A stretch of 64,000 bases of DNA, from positions 124,001 to 188,000 of the forward strand of contig NZ_JAFCJS010000002.1 of assembly GCF_018130825.1 (NCBI RefSeq). The letters are read 5' to 3'. The notes under the pieces were generated by a model, which made no database searches, was not told the origin of the DNA, and saw nothing but the letters and a program-made list of their open reading frames with translations. How positions within the stretch are numbered: the stretch's first letter is position 1; each line of letters starts with the position of its first letter. This document shows, piece by piece, positions 8,177 to 16,069 of this stretch. The position numbers and the translations under genes were made by a program. This DNA is from Bradyrhizobium liaoningense. GTDB taxonomy: Bacteria > Pseudomonadota > Alphaproteobacteria > Rhizobiales > Xanthobacteraceae.

Positions 8177-9510
8177 CCCGGGGCAGGAGAGCCGAAGAGC
8201 CAGCGACCATGAGAAGAGAGACTGTCGCCGTTCATGGCGGCTTCGAAGATGATCCGGCAACGAAGGCTGTTGCCGTGCCAATCTACCAGACGGCCTCCTA
8301 TGCATTCGACAGCGCCGACCATGGAGCGGCGCTCTTCAACCTCGAAGTCGACGGCTTCCGTTATACCCGGATCGGCAATCCAACAAACGCCGTGCTGGAG
8401 AAGCGCGTTGCCGCCCTTGAAGGAGGCATCGAGGCACTCAGCGTCGCCTGTGGGCAGGCTGCGGTGAACTATGCGGTGGTCAACATCGCGGAAATGGGCT
8501 CCAATATCGTCTCGATTCCGCAGCTCTACGGCACCACCCATACGCTGTTCGCGCACATCCTGCCGCGGCAGGGCATTGATGTCCGCTTTTCGGAAGACGA
8601 CCGGCCGGAAAGTGTCGAAAGGCTGATCGACGACGACACACGCGCGGTTTTCTGTGAGAGCGTGGGAAATCCGGCCGGAAACGTCTGCGACATCCAGGCA
8701 ATGGCGGAGGTCGCGCACCGGCACGGTGTCCCACTGATCGTCGACAACACCGTGCCGACACCGATGCTGCTCAGGCCGATCGAATACGGCGCTGACATCG
8801 TTGTGGAGTCGCTGACGAAATTCATGGGCGGGCATGGCACGACGCTCGGTGGAATTATCATCGACGGCGGCAGATTCCCCTGGACCGAGCATCGCCGGCG
8901 CTTTCCGATGATGAACGAGCCGGAGAAATCGTACCACGGGCTGGTCTTCACCGACCGCTACGGCGCCGCTGCTTACATTGCGCGTTGCCGCGCCGTTTCG
9001 CAAAGGACCACCGGCGCCGTGCTGGCGCCGATGAACGCCTTCCTGCTGCTTCAGGGCATCGAGACCGTCGCGCTCCGGATCGAGCGGCATGTCGAGAATG
9101 GCGCCAAGGTCGCGCGATTCTTGCGCGATGACGGCCGTGTCGGGTGGGTGAATTATGCGGGCTTTCCCGACAGCCCCTATTTTGCGCTGACGCAGAAGTA
9201 TCTGGACGGTCGAGCGTGTTCGCTGTTGACCTTTGGCGTCGCCGGAGGCTTCGAGGCGGGCAAGCGGTTCTACGACAGGCTCAAGCTCTGCAAGCGGCTG
9301 GTCAACATTGGCGATGCGAAAACGCTCGCCTGCCACCCCGCGTCGACGACGCACCGGCAGATGTCCGTCGAGGAACAGGAGAAAGCCGGCGTGCGGCCCG
9401 AGATGATCAGGCTGAGCGTCGGAATCGAGCACATCGACGACATCCTCGCGGATCTCGATCAGGCGCTCTGCGCAGCGAGCGTTTCGTCAAACGTGAAGGC
9501 ATTCGGATGA
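8152..9510 (+). CDS. O-acylhomoserine sulfhydrylase-like PLP enzyme
   Basis: A Cys/Met-metabolism PLP enzyme closest in pattern to O-acetylhomoserine (thiol)-lyases: PIYQTASYAFDSADH, RIGNPTN, and the Schiff-base lysine in SLTKFMGGHGTTLGG (K223 from this start). Such enzymes replace the acyloxy group at the gamma carbon of O-acylhomoserine with a sulfur or other nucleophile. The start at 8152 is chosen because GAGGAGG lies 4 bases upstream; it overlaps the preceding gene by 25 bases and gives 452 residues. The alternative ATG at 8209 gives 433 residues, closer to the family norm, but has no good binding site. Its stop overlaps the MetA-like gene as ATGA, so the two enzymes likely act in sequence. 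Confidence 0.88.
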   Translation: MRQGSRELARGRRAEEPATMRRETVAVHGGFEDDPATKAVAVPIYQTASYAFDSADHGAALFNLEVDGFRYTRIGNPTNAVLEKRVAALEGGIEALSVACGQAAVNYAVVNIAEMGSNIVSIPQLYGTTHTLFAHILPRQGIDVRFSEDDRPESVERLIDDDTRAVFCESVGNPAGNVCDIQAMAEVAHRHGVPLIVDNTVPTPMLLRPIEYGADIVVESLTKFMGGHGTTLGGIIIDGGRFPWTEHRRRFPMMNEPEKSYHGLVFTDRYGAAAYIARCRAVSQRTTGAVLAPMNAFLLLQGIETVALRIERHVENGAKVARFLRDDGRVGWVNYAGFPDSPYFALTQKYLDGRACSLLTFGVAGGFEAGKRFYDRLKLCKRLVNIGDAKTLACHPASTTHRQMSVEEQEKAGVRPEMIRLSVGIEHIDDILADLDQALCAASVSSNVKAFG

Positions 9511-10649
9511 CTGTCTTAATCGATATCGATTCACACGATCACCACCTCTTCTCCAGAGCGCCGCGCGGCGCCTGTGCGACGGCGTCGCAAGGAAACCGGG
9601 GAGAGTGTCTGGACATCGGGCTCATCAACAACATGTCGGATGCCGCCCTGATGTCGACCGAGCGGCAGCTGTTCGATCTGCTCGATGCGGCTGCCGGACG
9701 ACTGTGCGTCAGGCTGCACTTTTATGCGATGGCGGCGACGCCCCGTTCGGAATGGGGACGCGATTACGTGGGTCGATACTACCGTGGCATCGATGATCTG
9801 CTGAACAGGAGCCTGGATGGCGTGATCATCACGGGCGCCGAACCCAGGGCCGCCAGCCTCACGGAAGAGCCATATTGGAGCACCTTCACCGAGATCGCCG
9901 ACTGGGCGACCGAGAATACCGTGTCGTCGGTATTTTCCTGCCTGGCTGTCCATGGGGCCGTCCTGCACCGGGACGGCGTTGTGCGCCACAAGCTGCCTGG
10001 CAAATGCTTCGGTGTCTTCGCTCAAACGAAGACGAGACATCATCCCTTGATGCAGGATGTTCCGAGGACCTTCGGGATACCGCACGCCCGTTGGAACGAG
10101 GTGCAGGAGGAGGATCTCTCGGACTGCGGATATTCAGTTCTCACTTGGTCGGCGGAGGCCGGGGTCGACTGCTTCGTCAAGCAGCAGAAGAACAGCCTAT
10201 TCGTCCATTTCCAGGGCCACCCGGAATACGAAACCCAGAGCCTGCTGGGTGAATATCGGAGGGATATGGGGCGTTTCCTCCGGGGAGAGAACGAAGTCTG
10301 TCCGACGATACCGAGAGGCTACCTGAACGAGGGCGCGGAAAAGATGCTGATCGCTTTCCGACAGAAGGCCCTTTCGGACAGAAACCCGGAGCTTTTCGCT
10401 GATTTTCCAGCCGATCAGCTGGCGAAGGACCTGAGCAACGTCTGGCGTCTTCCGGCCCAGCGCATATACCGCAACTGGTTGCGCTACATCGTCACGCAGC
10501 GACGCGCACACTCGATGCGAGAAGCAGCTCTCGCTGCAGCCGGAATTCCGGCCCGTCGCCACGGACGCAAGTTGGTTGTCGCTCGATCCGCTCGCCTGGC
10601 GCGCTCGCCAAACCAGGGGACCATGAGGCGGCTCGGATACAACGAGTGA
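9507..10649 (+). CDS. MetA-like homoserine O-acyltransferase
   Basis: A 380-residue homologue of homoserine O-succinyltransferase/acetyltransferase (MetA). The acyl-enzyme cysteine is C145 in FSCLAVHGAV, and H238 and E240 in QGHPEYE complete the triad; the N-terminal block IGLINNMSDAALMSTERQ is the family signature. It would make O-succinyl- or O-acetylhomoserine, the substrate of the PLP enzyme encoded immediately upstream with ATGA overlap. It has about 70 residues more than typical MetA (about 310), in a basic C-terminal tail. Placement in a carrier-protein cluster instead of a met locus suggests a dedicated precursor supply, although general methionine synthesis cannot be excluded. Confidence 0.87.
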   Translation: MTVLIDIDSHDHHLFSRAPRGACATASQGNRGECLDIGLINNMSDAALMSTERQLFDLLDAAAGRLCVRLHFYAMAATPRSEWGRDYVGRYYRGIDDLLNRSLDGVIITGAEPRAASLTEEPYWSTFTEIADWATENTVSSVFSCLAVHGAVLHRDGVVRHKLPGKCFGVFAQTKTRHHPLMQDVPRTFGIPHARWNEVQEEDLSDCGYSVLTWSAEAGVDCFVKQQKNSLFVHFQGHPEYETQSLLGEYRRDMGRFLRGENEVCPTIPRGYLNEGAEKMLIAFRQKALSDRNPELFADFPADQLAKDLSNVWRLPAQRIYRNWLRYIVTQRRAHSMREAALAAAGIPARRHGRKLVVARSARLARSPNQGTMRRLGYNE

Positions 10650-10692
10650 GAGTCTAGATAATGATCCGCTGCCGTGAGATAGGAACAAGCGC

Positions 10693-11131
10693 GAGACGCC
10701 CGACCGCTTCCCGCGCTTTGGCTATATGCTCGAGCACGACCAGGCACCTGTCGGCGCTCTGCTGTTGATCCACACCGCAAGGAACGAGGGCGGTGGTGCC
10801 TCCATCCGCTGCAATCTCTCCAGCTGTGTCGCGCTGGCGATGGCCGCGCCTTTCCGTTCGTGCTGCAGCCGATGCGGATCCGTCGCATCAGGCTGCCGGT
10901 GATGCAATTGATCTATTGCGCCGATCTGGCCGACTACGTCGTTTGCGCCGGCGCTATGGGGCGCTTCCTGGTTCGACGCGGCTGGATGTCGATTGCTCTC
11001 GATGCCAATGGCCCCGTGACCGGCCTCCTCGGCATCTACAGGGAGCCGATCGGCCGGAAGTACTTCAAGGGTCCGCATTGCCCTGGCTTGCCGATCTGTC
11101 CGACTCGGAGCTGGTGATCTACGGGCCGTGA
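10693..11131 (+). pseudogene. Frameshifted acetyltransferase-like (GNAT) pseudogene
   Basis: Three short stretches in different frames read as consecutive parts of one protein. From 10693 comes FPRFGYMLEHDQAPVGALLL and SIRCNLSS. From about 10860 in another frame come FLVRRGWMSIALDANGP and GRKYFKGPH. The last stretch, LADLSDSELVIYGP with a stop at 11131, is in a third frame. The pattern fits GNAT-type acyltransferases seen in rhizobia. The N-terminus and a central part are missing and at least two frameshifts are needed, so it is a decayed gene. It marks the right edge of the biosynthetic cluster. Confidence 0.6.
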
Positions 11132-11406
11132 CTTCGTCGTTCCATGACAGTTCCAAACGGGGCGCCAGCAAGTTCAATGCGGGTGTCGATCAGATGCTCC
11201 GCGCGCCGGTGGCGGGCAAACGCCTCCATCGCCCCTCAGGGCGCCATAAGAATTCGCTATGGCGGCAGAGGACAGTCGTGCTTCCCCTGTCATCAAACGT
11301 AAATCTATTTTTTACCGTCGGCCGCAGCAAAAAATTCCAAGGGCAAGACCACCGAAGTGGCACAGTTCGCGGGCGCATCATTTTGTGGCAGCAATGGAGC
11401 GGGCTA
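11132..11406. other. Upstream region of importer operon B
   Basis: No gene is recognised between the acetyltransferase remnant and the binding-protein gene. The segment holds the NAC-type palindrome at 11243-11263 and presumably the promoter of the importer operon. AT-rich sequence at 11284-11340 (TAAATCTATTTTTTACCG) is a plausible promoter area but no clear -35/-10 pair is claimed. Confidence 0.5.
11243..11263. promoter_or_regulatory. NAC-type LysR operator (ATA-N9-TAT palindrome), site 1
   Basis: The site is GCCATA, nine bases, TATGGC, a perfect 6-base inverted repeat containing ATA-N9-TAT, the published NAC binding consensus. It lies 143 bases before the binding-protein start. The same palindrome, with matching flanks (CGCCATAAG before, TATGGCGGCAG after), recurs at 18400-18420. 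The NAC-like regulator gene is at 17402-18340. Confidence 0.75.
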
Positions 11407-12594
11407 ATGACGATCGAGTTGAGCCGACGGGGATTTTGCATCGGAACCGCTCTGGTTGGGCTCCAGACGATGTCCTCCGCCGCCTTCGCGGCCCGAAGTG
11501 AAGACGGGACAGTGAGGCTTGGTCTCGTTGCGCCCATGAGCGGCCCGAACGCCCGGTATGGGGCGTTTTCGATGCGCGGCGCCCAGATGGCCGCGAAGGA
11601 AATCAACGACGCCGGCGGCGTCGGCGGACGCAAGATCAACGTCATGCCCGGGGACAGTCAGGGTACGCCGGTCGAGGGCGTTTCTGCGACCCGCCGTCTG
11701 ATCGACCAGGACCGGGTCGACTTCATCATCGGCGATGTCTCGAGCTCGGTCACGCTGGCCATGCAGCCGGTCGCCGAGGACGCCGGCATGCTTCTACTCA
11801 ATGCGGCCTCGTCGAATCCGATGATCACCTACAAGGCGGGCGTCGGCGGCTTCAAATGGTCCTTCCGCAACTATCCGACCGACGAGAACCGCGCACTGCT
11901 CGTGCTGCAGTACGCGGCCGAAAAGAAGGGCTTCACCAAATACGCCGTGCTCTCGGTCGACAGCGATTACGGCCGCGCCGCCATCCAGTTCACCAAGAAA
12001 TACCTGCCGCGCTTCAAGAGCGCGATCCTGACGGAAGACTACTACAAGGAGGGCGAGGTGGATTTCCGCAGCGTGCTCTCCAAGATCCGCGACTCCGGCG
12101 CCCAGGCCATCATCATGTACGGCAATGCCGATTCCTCGCCCATCGTCGGGCGCCAGATGATGGAAGTCGGAATCGCAGGCAAGATCCCGCTGATCGGCAA
12201 CGCCGAGTTCAATACGGCGAGCACCATCAAGGCGGCGCCGAAGGCGATGGAGGGCGCGATCGAGGCTGCAGCGTGGCTTCCGGCGTACGACTCTCCGAAG
12301 AGCAAGGCTTTCGTCGAAAAATTCACTGCCGAATATCGCGAAGCTCCCAACAATCACGCTTACGTGCATTGGGAGACGGTGCATCTCCTCGCCAAGGCGA
12401 TCGAGCAGGCCAAGAGCGTCGATCGAGAGAAAGTCCGCGCCGCGCTCTCTGGCATCAAATATGATAGCGCGGTCGGCGAGGTCACCTTCGACGATCACAA
12501 CCAGGCACGCCTGCCGATGATCCTCCTCGAGATCGAGGGCGGCAAGCCCGTGATCAAGGGCGCCTACAAGGCCGAGATCGACTACCCCAAGTAA
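11407..12594 (+). CDS. livK: Branched-chain amino acid-type ABC substrate-binding protein (Tat signal)
   Basis: A 395-residue periplasmic type-I binding protein (LivJ/LivK family). The N-terminus has a twin-arginine motif SRRGFCIG followed by a hydrophobic stretch and an AFA-A cleavage-like site, so it is probably exported folded. The mature part opens with VRLGLVAPMSGPNARYGAF, the usual first strand and loop of the family, and ends with a C-terminal lobe containing VGEVTFDDHNQA. It would capture an amino acid, amide or similar small molecule and deliver it to the permeases encoded directly downstream. The ligand is not evident. The start at 11407 is chosen because the signal peptide begins there; upstream in-frame codons are unrelated. 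Confidence 0.88.
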   Translation: MTIELSRRGFCIGTALVGLQTMSSAAFAARSEDGTVRLGLVAPMSGPNARYGAFSMRGAQMAAKEINDAGGVGGRKINVMPGDSQGTPVEGVSATRRLIDQDRVDFIIGDVSSSVTLAMQPVAEDAGMLLLNAASSNPMITYKAGVGGFKWSFRNYPTDENRALLVLQYAAEKKGFTKYAVLSVDSDYGRAAIQFTKKYLPRFKSAILTEDYYKEGEVDFRSVLSKIRDSGAQAIIMYGNADSSPIVGRQMMEVGIAGKIPLIGNAEFNTASTIKAAPKAMEGAIEAAAWLPAYDSPKSKAFVEKFTAEYREAPNNHAYVHWETVHLLAKAIEQAKSVDREKVRAALSGIKYDSAVGEVTFDDHNQARLPMILLEIEGGKPVIKGAYKAEIDYPK

Positions 12595-12606
12595 GAACGG
12601 TGGCCC

Positions 12607-13479
12607 ATGTTCTACACGATCATCGAGCAGGTCGTTAACGGCATCGTTTCCGGATCGGTCTACGCGATCGTTGCCGTCGGCATGACGATGATCTTCGGCG
12701 TCCTGCGTGCGATCAACTTCGCTCATGGCGAATACTACATGCTCGGGACGTTCGGGGCCTGGTTTGCGATCGACTATTTCGATCTGCCCTATCCGGTCGC
12801 GGTCGTGATCGGCGTGGTTGCGACGGCGGCCATTGCCGTCGTCGTCGGCAACTTTGTGATGCAGAGGATCGTGGGAGCGCCGGCGGAGGCTGGCGTTCTC
12901 GCCACGCTCGGCGTCGCCCTGATCCTGCAGAACGCGGTGATCCTGGTCTTCGGCGGCAGCTACAAGTTCTTCTCCGGCGGCTATATCGAGCCGGTGAGCG
13001 TTTTGGGCTTCACCCTGGCCGAACAGCGCATCCTGATCATCATCGTCGGCCTCATCGTGTTCGTCGGGCTCGAGCTGATGGTGACCTACAGCCGGATGGG
13101 CAAGGCCATGCGCGCGGTCTCCCAGAACATCGAGTGCTGCGCAGTGGTCGGTATCGACGTTCGCCACATCGCGCTGTGGACGTTCATCGTCGGTGCCTGT
13201 CTTGCCGCGCTCTCGGGCGTGCTGACCGCGCCGGTGAACGTGAGCGTCTATGGCGGCATGGGCGAGCTGATCACCTTCAAGACGCTGCCGATCATCATCA
13301 TGGGCGGGCTTGGCAACGTGCGCGGCACGTTCGTCGCTGCCATGATCCTCGGTATCGCCGAGAGCCTGGTCGCGACTTACGTCGGCCTGCAATTCCGCGA
13401 CACGGTCGGCTTCGCAACCCTGATGCTGGTGCTGATGTGGCGTCCGCACGGGCTCTTTTCCGCGCAGGCGCGCTTCTAG
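12607..13479 (+). CDS. livH: LivH-type ABC permease
   Basis: A 290-residue inner-membrane permease of the branched-chain amino acid importer family. It begins with VNGIVSGSVYAIVAVGMTMIFGV and AINFAHGEYYMLG, the conserved first membrane segments of LivH, and has about eight hydrophobic segments. Near the C-terminus it has PIIIMGGLGNVRGTF, matching the cytoplasmic coupling region that contacts the ATPase. It follows the binding protein by 12 bases and precedes LivM, in the standard order binding protein-H-M-G-F. Confidence 0.92.
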   Translation: MFYTIIEQVVNGIVSGSVYAIVAVGMTMIFGVLRAINFAHGEYYMLGTFGAWFAIDYFDLPYPVAVVIGVVATAAIAVVVGNFVMQRIVGAPAEAGVLATLGVALILQNAVILVFGGSYKFFSGGYIEPVSVLGFTLAEQRILIIIVGLIVFVGLELMVTYSRMGKAMRAVSQNIECCAVVGIDVRHIALWTFIVGACLAALSGVLTAPVNVSVYGGMGELITFKTLPIIIMGGLGNVRGTFVAAMILGIAESLVATYVGLQFRDTVGFATLMLVLMWRPHGLFSAQARF

Positions 13480-13496
13480 AGATGCGGTGGTGACAG

Positions 13497-14510
13497 GTGA
13501 GCGAGATCGCCCGAGAGCCGAACATGACGTCCGCTGAACTCACGGCCGCAACGACGGGGCGGGACCTTCGCGTTCCCTTCGGCGTCGCGCTCGTGGTGCT
13601 GGCATGTGTCGCGCCGCTGTTCCTCGGCAATTATCCCCTGCACGCAATGATCATCGCGCTGATCTTCCTCCTGCCGGCGCACGGGCTCAACCTGCTGCTC
13701 GGTTACACCGGCCTGCTGTCGCTGGCGCAGGCGGCGTTCTTCGGCATCGGCGCCTACACGTCCGCGCTGCTCGCGGTGCATTTCGGCACACCTTTCTATG
13801 TGAACTTCCTGGCAGCGGGACTGATGGCCGGCGCGATCGCGCTGCCGCTCGGCATTCCGGCGCTGAGGCTGCGTGCGACGTCGTTCGTGATGTGTACGCT
13901 GGGCTTCGTCATCATCGGCCAAGCCATCGCCAAGAACTGGATCAGCCTGACGCGCGGCGACATGGGCTTGGCGGCGATTCCAAAACCTTATTTTGCGCTG
14001 GGGCCGGCTTCGTTCACCGTCTCCGGCACGGTCGGCTTCTACTATCTGGTCCTCGCCATCGCCGCGATCGCCACGCTGGTCGCCTTCCTCATCGTCCGTT
14101 CGCCGGCCGGACGAAACATGATCGCCATCCGCGAGAACGAGACGCTGGCGGAATCCGTCGGTATCCCCACCTGGCACTACAAGCTGGTGGTGTTCATGAT
14201 CAGCGCCACGTTCGCCGGTCTCGGCGGCAGCCTCTATGCGCACTACCTCACCGTCGTCAGCCCGCTCACGTTCCAGATGTACTACTCGACCACGATGCTG
14301 ATCATCGTGCTCGGCGGCGGCGCCGGGACCATTTCGGGCGTCATCTTCGGCAGCCTGTTGTTCGTCGGTCTCACCGAAGCGCTGCGCGTCACGCCGGAGC
14401 TGCGCATGATCGCCTATGGCTTCTTCCTGCTTGGGCTCGTGTTCTGGTTTCCGAGCGGATTCGCGCCGCTGATCGGCCGCTTCTGGTCTTTCCTTGAGAG
14501 GCGCAAATGA
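13497..14510 (+). CDS. livM: LivM-type ABC permease
   Basis: A 337-residue second permease of the same importer. LLPAHGLNLLLGYTGLLSLAQAAFFGIGAYTSA at about residues 60-90 in two adjoining motifs (LNLLLGYTGLLSLAQ, FFGIGAYTSALL) is diagnostic of LivM, and LGGGAGTISGVIFGSLL is the coupling region. The start is given as GTG at 13497; an ATG at 13524 is an alternative. The 3' end overlaps the ATPase gene as ATGA. Confidence 0.92.
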   Translation: MSEIAREPNMTSAELTAATTGRDLRVPFGVALVVLACVAPLFLGNYPLHAMIIALIFLLPAHGLNLLLGYTGLLSLAQAAFFGIGAYTSALLAVHFGTPFYVNFLAAGLMAGAIALPLGIPALRLRATSFVMCTLGFVIIGQAIAKNWISLTRGDMGLAAIPKPYFALGPASFTVSGTVGFYYLVLAIAAIATLVAFLIVRSPAGRNMIAIRENETLAESVGIPTWHYKLVVFMISATFAGLGGSLYAHYLTVVSPLTFQMYYSTTMLIIVLGGGAGTISGVIFGSLLFVGLTEALRVTPELRMIAYGFFLLGLVFWFPSGFAPLIGRFWSFLERRK

Positions 14511-15277
14511 CCGGCCTTCCGATCCTCGACATCTCCGGTCTCTGCAAGTCCTACGGTGCCGTCCGCGCCGTCGATGGCGTCGATCTGCACGTGGGCCGCG
14601 GCGAGATCTGCGGGCTCATCGGCCCCAATGGCTCGGGCAAGTCGACCTTCTTCGATTGCGTGACGGGGCTCGCGAAACCCAGCGCCGGTGCCGTGAAGCT
14701 CGACGGCCAGGACATCACGGGCTGGTCGCTGAACGACATCGCCCGTGAGGGCCGCATGCTCAGGTCGTTCCAGAAGACCGTGGTGTTCTCAGCGCTCGAT
14801 ATCGAGGAGAACCTCGTCATCGCCGGCCAGATGTTCACCTTTCCCGGTATCTCGTCGACGTTCGGGATTGGATCGGCGGCCCGCAACCGCGTCGCGGCGC
14901 TGCGGGAACGGGCGCGCGAGCTGATCAAGATCGCCGGCCTCTGGGACGTGCGCTTCCAGCCGGCGGGCAAGCTGTCCGGCGGCCAGCAGAAGCTGATCCA
15001 GTTCGCCTCGATGCTGATGCCGGAGCCGAAGCTCATCCTGCTCGACGAGCCGATGGCCGGCATCAACCCCAAGCTGATCGAACGCGTGGTCGAGAGCATC
15101 CGCCTCGCCAACACCTCCTTCGGTGTCAGCTTCCTCATCATCGAGCACAACATCGATGTGGTGACGAGCCTCTGCAAGCGCGTGGTCGTGCTCGACCAGG
15201 GCCGCAAGCTTGCGGAGGGAAGTCCGGAGGATATCGTCCAGAACCAGGCGGTGCGGGAGGCCTATCTCGGTGGCTGA
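14507..15277 (+). CDS. livG: LivG-type ABC ATPase
   Basis: A 256-residue ATP-binding subunit. Walker A is GPNGSGKST (residues 39-47), the signature is KLSGGQQKLIQFA, Walker B is LILLDEPMAGINP, and the switch histidine is in IIEHNIDVV. The long insert after Walker A and the NPKL motif are typical of LivG. ATGA overlap with livM and an 8-base overlap with livF show a tightly coupled operon. Confidence 0.93.
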   Translation: MTGLPILDISGLCKSYGAVRAVDGVDLHVGRGEICGLIGPNGSGKSTFFDCVTGLAKPSAGAVKLDGQDITGWSLNDIAREGRMLRSFQKTVVFSALDIEENLVIAGQMFTFPGISSTFGIGSAARNRVAALRERARELIKIAGLWDVRFQPAGKLSGGQQKLIQFASMLMPEPKLILLDEPMAGINPKLIERVVESIRLANTSFGVSFLIIEHNIDVVTSLCKRVVVLDQGRKLAEGSPEDIVQNQAVREAYLGG

Positions 15278-16010
15278 ACCATCTCTCTCGATCAAGGGAT
15301 TGCGCGCGGGCTACGGCTCGCTCGATATTCTCAACGGCGTCGATCTCGACGTTCCGCAGGGGCAGTTCGTCGCGCTGATGGGACCGAACGGCGCCGGCAA
15401 GTCGACGCTGCTGAAGACGCTCTATGGCATGACGACCATCAAGGGTGGCAATATCAACTGGCAAGGCAAGGACATCACGGCCTTGAAGTCGCGCGCGATC
15501 TTGGCCGAAGGCATTTCATGGGTGCCGCAGGGACGCTGCAATTTCCCGGTGATGACGGTCGACGAAAATCTGCAGATGGCCGCCTATACGCTGCGCGACA
15601 GCCAGGTGAAGGCGGAGCGGGACTATGTCTACGACCTGTTCCCGATCCTGAAGACACGGCGCAATACGCTTGCCGGAAACATGTCCGGCGGCGAGCAGCA
15701 ATTGCTGGAAGTGGCGATGGCCGTGCTGCAACGGCCGAAGATCCTGCTGGTCGACGAGCCGTCCGTGGGACTTTCGCCGAGCGCAATCGGCATCGTCTTC
15801 GACGAGCTGCTTCGTATCAACGCGACCGGTCAGACCATTCTGCTGGTCGAGCAGAACACCAAGAAGGCCATGGAGGTCGCTCAGCGCGCGGTCATCCTGC
15901 GTCTCGGCAAGGTGATCTGGGATGGCCGGCCGGCAGATATTACCCACGACGAGCTGGGCGAACTGTTCCTCACGGGCCGCATGCGCGGCGAGACCGAGGT
16001 CGAGCACTAG
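15270..16010 (+). CDS. livF: LivF-type ABC ATPase
   Basis: A 246-residue ATP-binding subunit, partner of LivG. Walker A is GPNGAGKST, the signature is NMSGGEQQLLEVAMA, Walker B is ILLVDEPSVGLSP, and the switch region is LLVEQNTKKAME. The GTG start at 15270 is chosen because GGGAGG lies nine bases upstream and it overlaps the livG stop by 8 bases; an upstream in-frame start would overlap livG by 68 bases. Confidence 0.92.
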   Translation: MAEPSLSIKGLRAGYGSLDILNGVDLDVPQGQFVALMGPNGAGKSTLLKTLYGMTTIKGGNINWQGKDITALKSRAILAEGISWVPQGRCNFPVMTVDENLQMAAYTLRDSQVKAERDYVYDLFPILKTRRNTLAGNMSGGEQQLLEVAMAVLQRPKILLVDEPSVGLSPSAIGIVFDELLRINATGQTILLVEQNTKKAMEVAQRAVILRLGKVIWDGRPADITHDELGELFLTGRMRGETEVEH

Positions 16011-16069
16011 CTATCACGGCGTTCGCCGCGGACGCGCGCCCCATATTCGCAAACTGAAGGACGACAAAC

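Noticed and set aside
8152-10649. Ordinary methionine biosynthesis operon
   Set aside because: Not fully excluded, but translational coupling to a carrier-protein ligase and the divergent carrier-protein operon favour a specialised role.
11794-13449. A 551-codon open frame on the minus strand
   Set aside because: Antisense shadow of the importer B binding protein and LivH; low-complexity acidic composition and no family resemblance.
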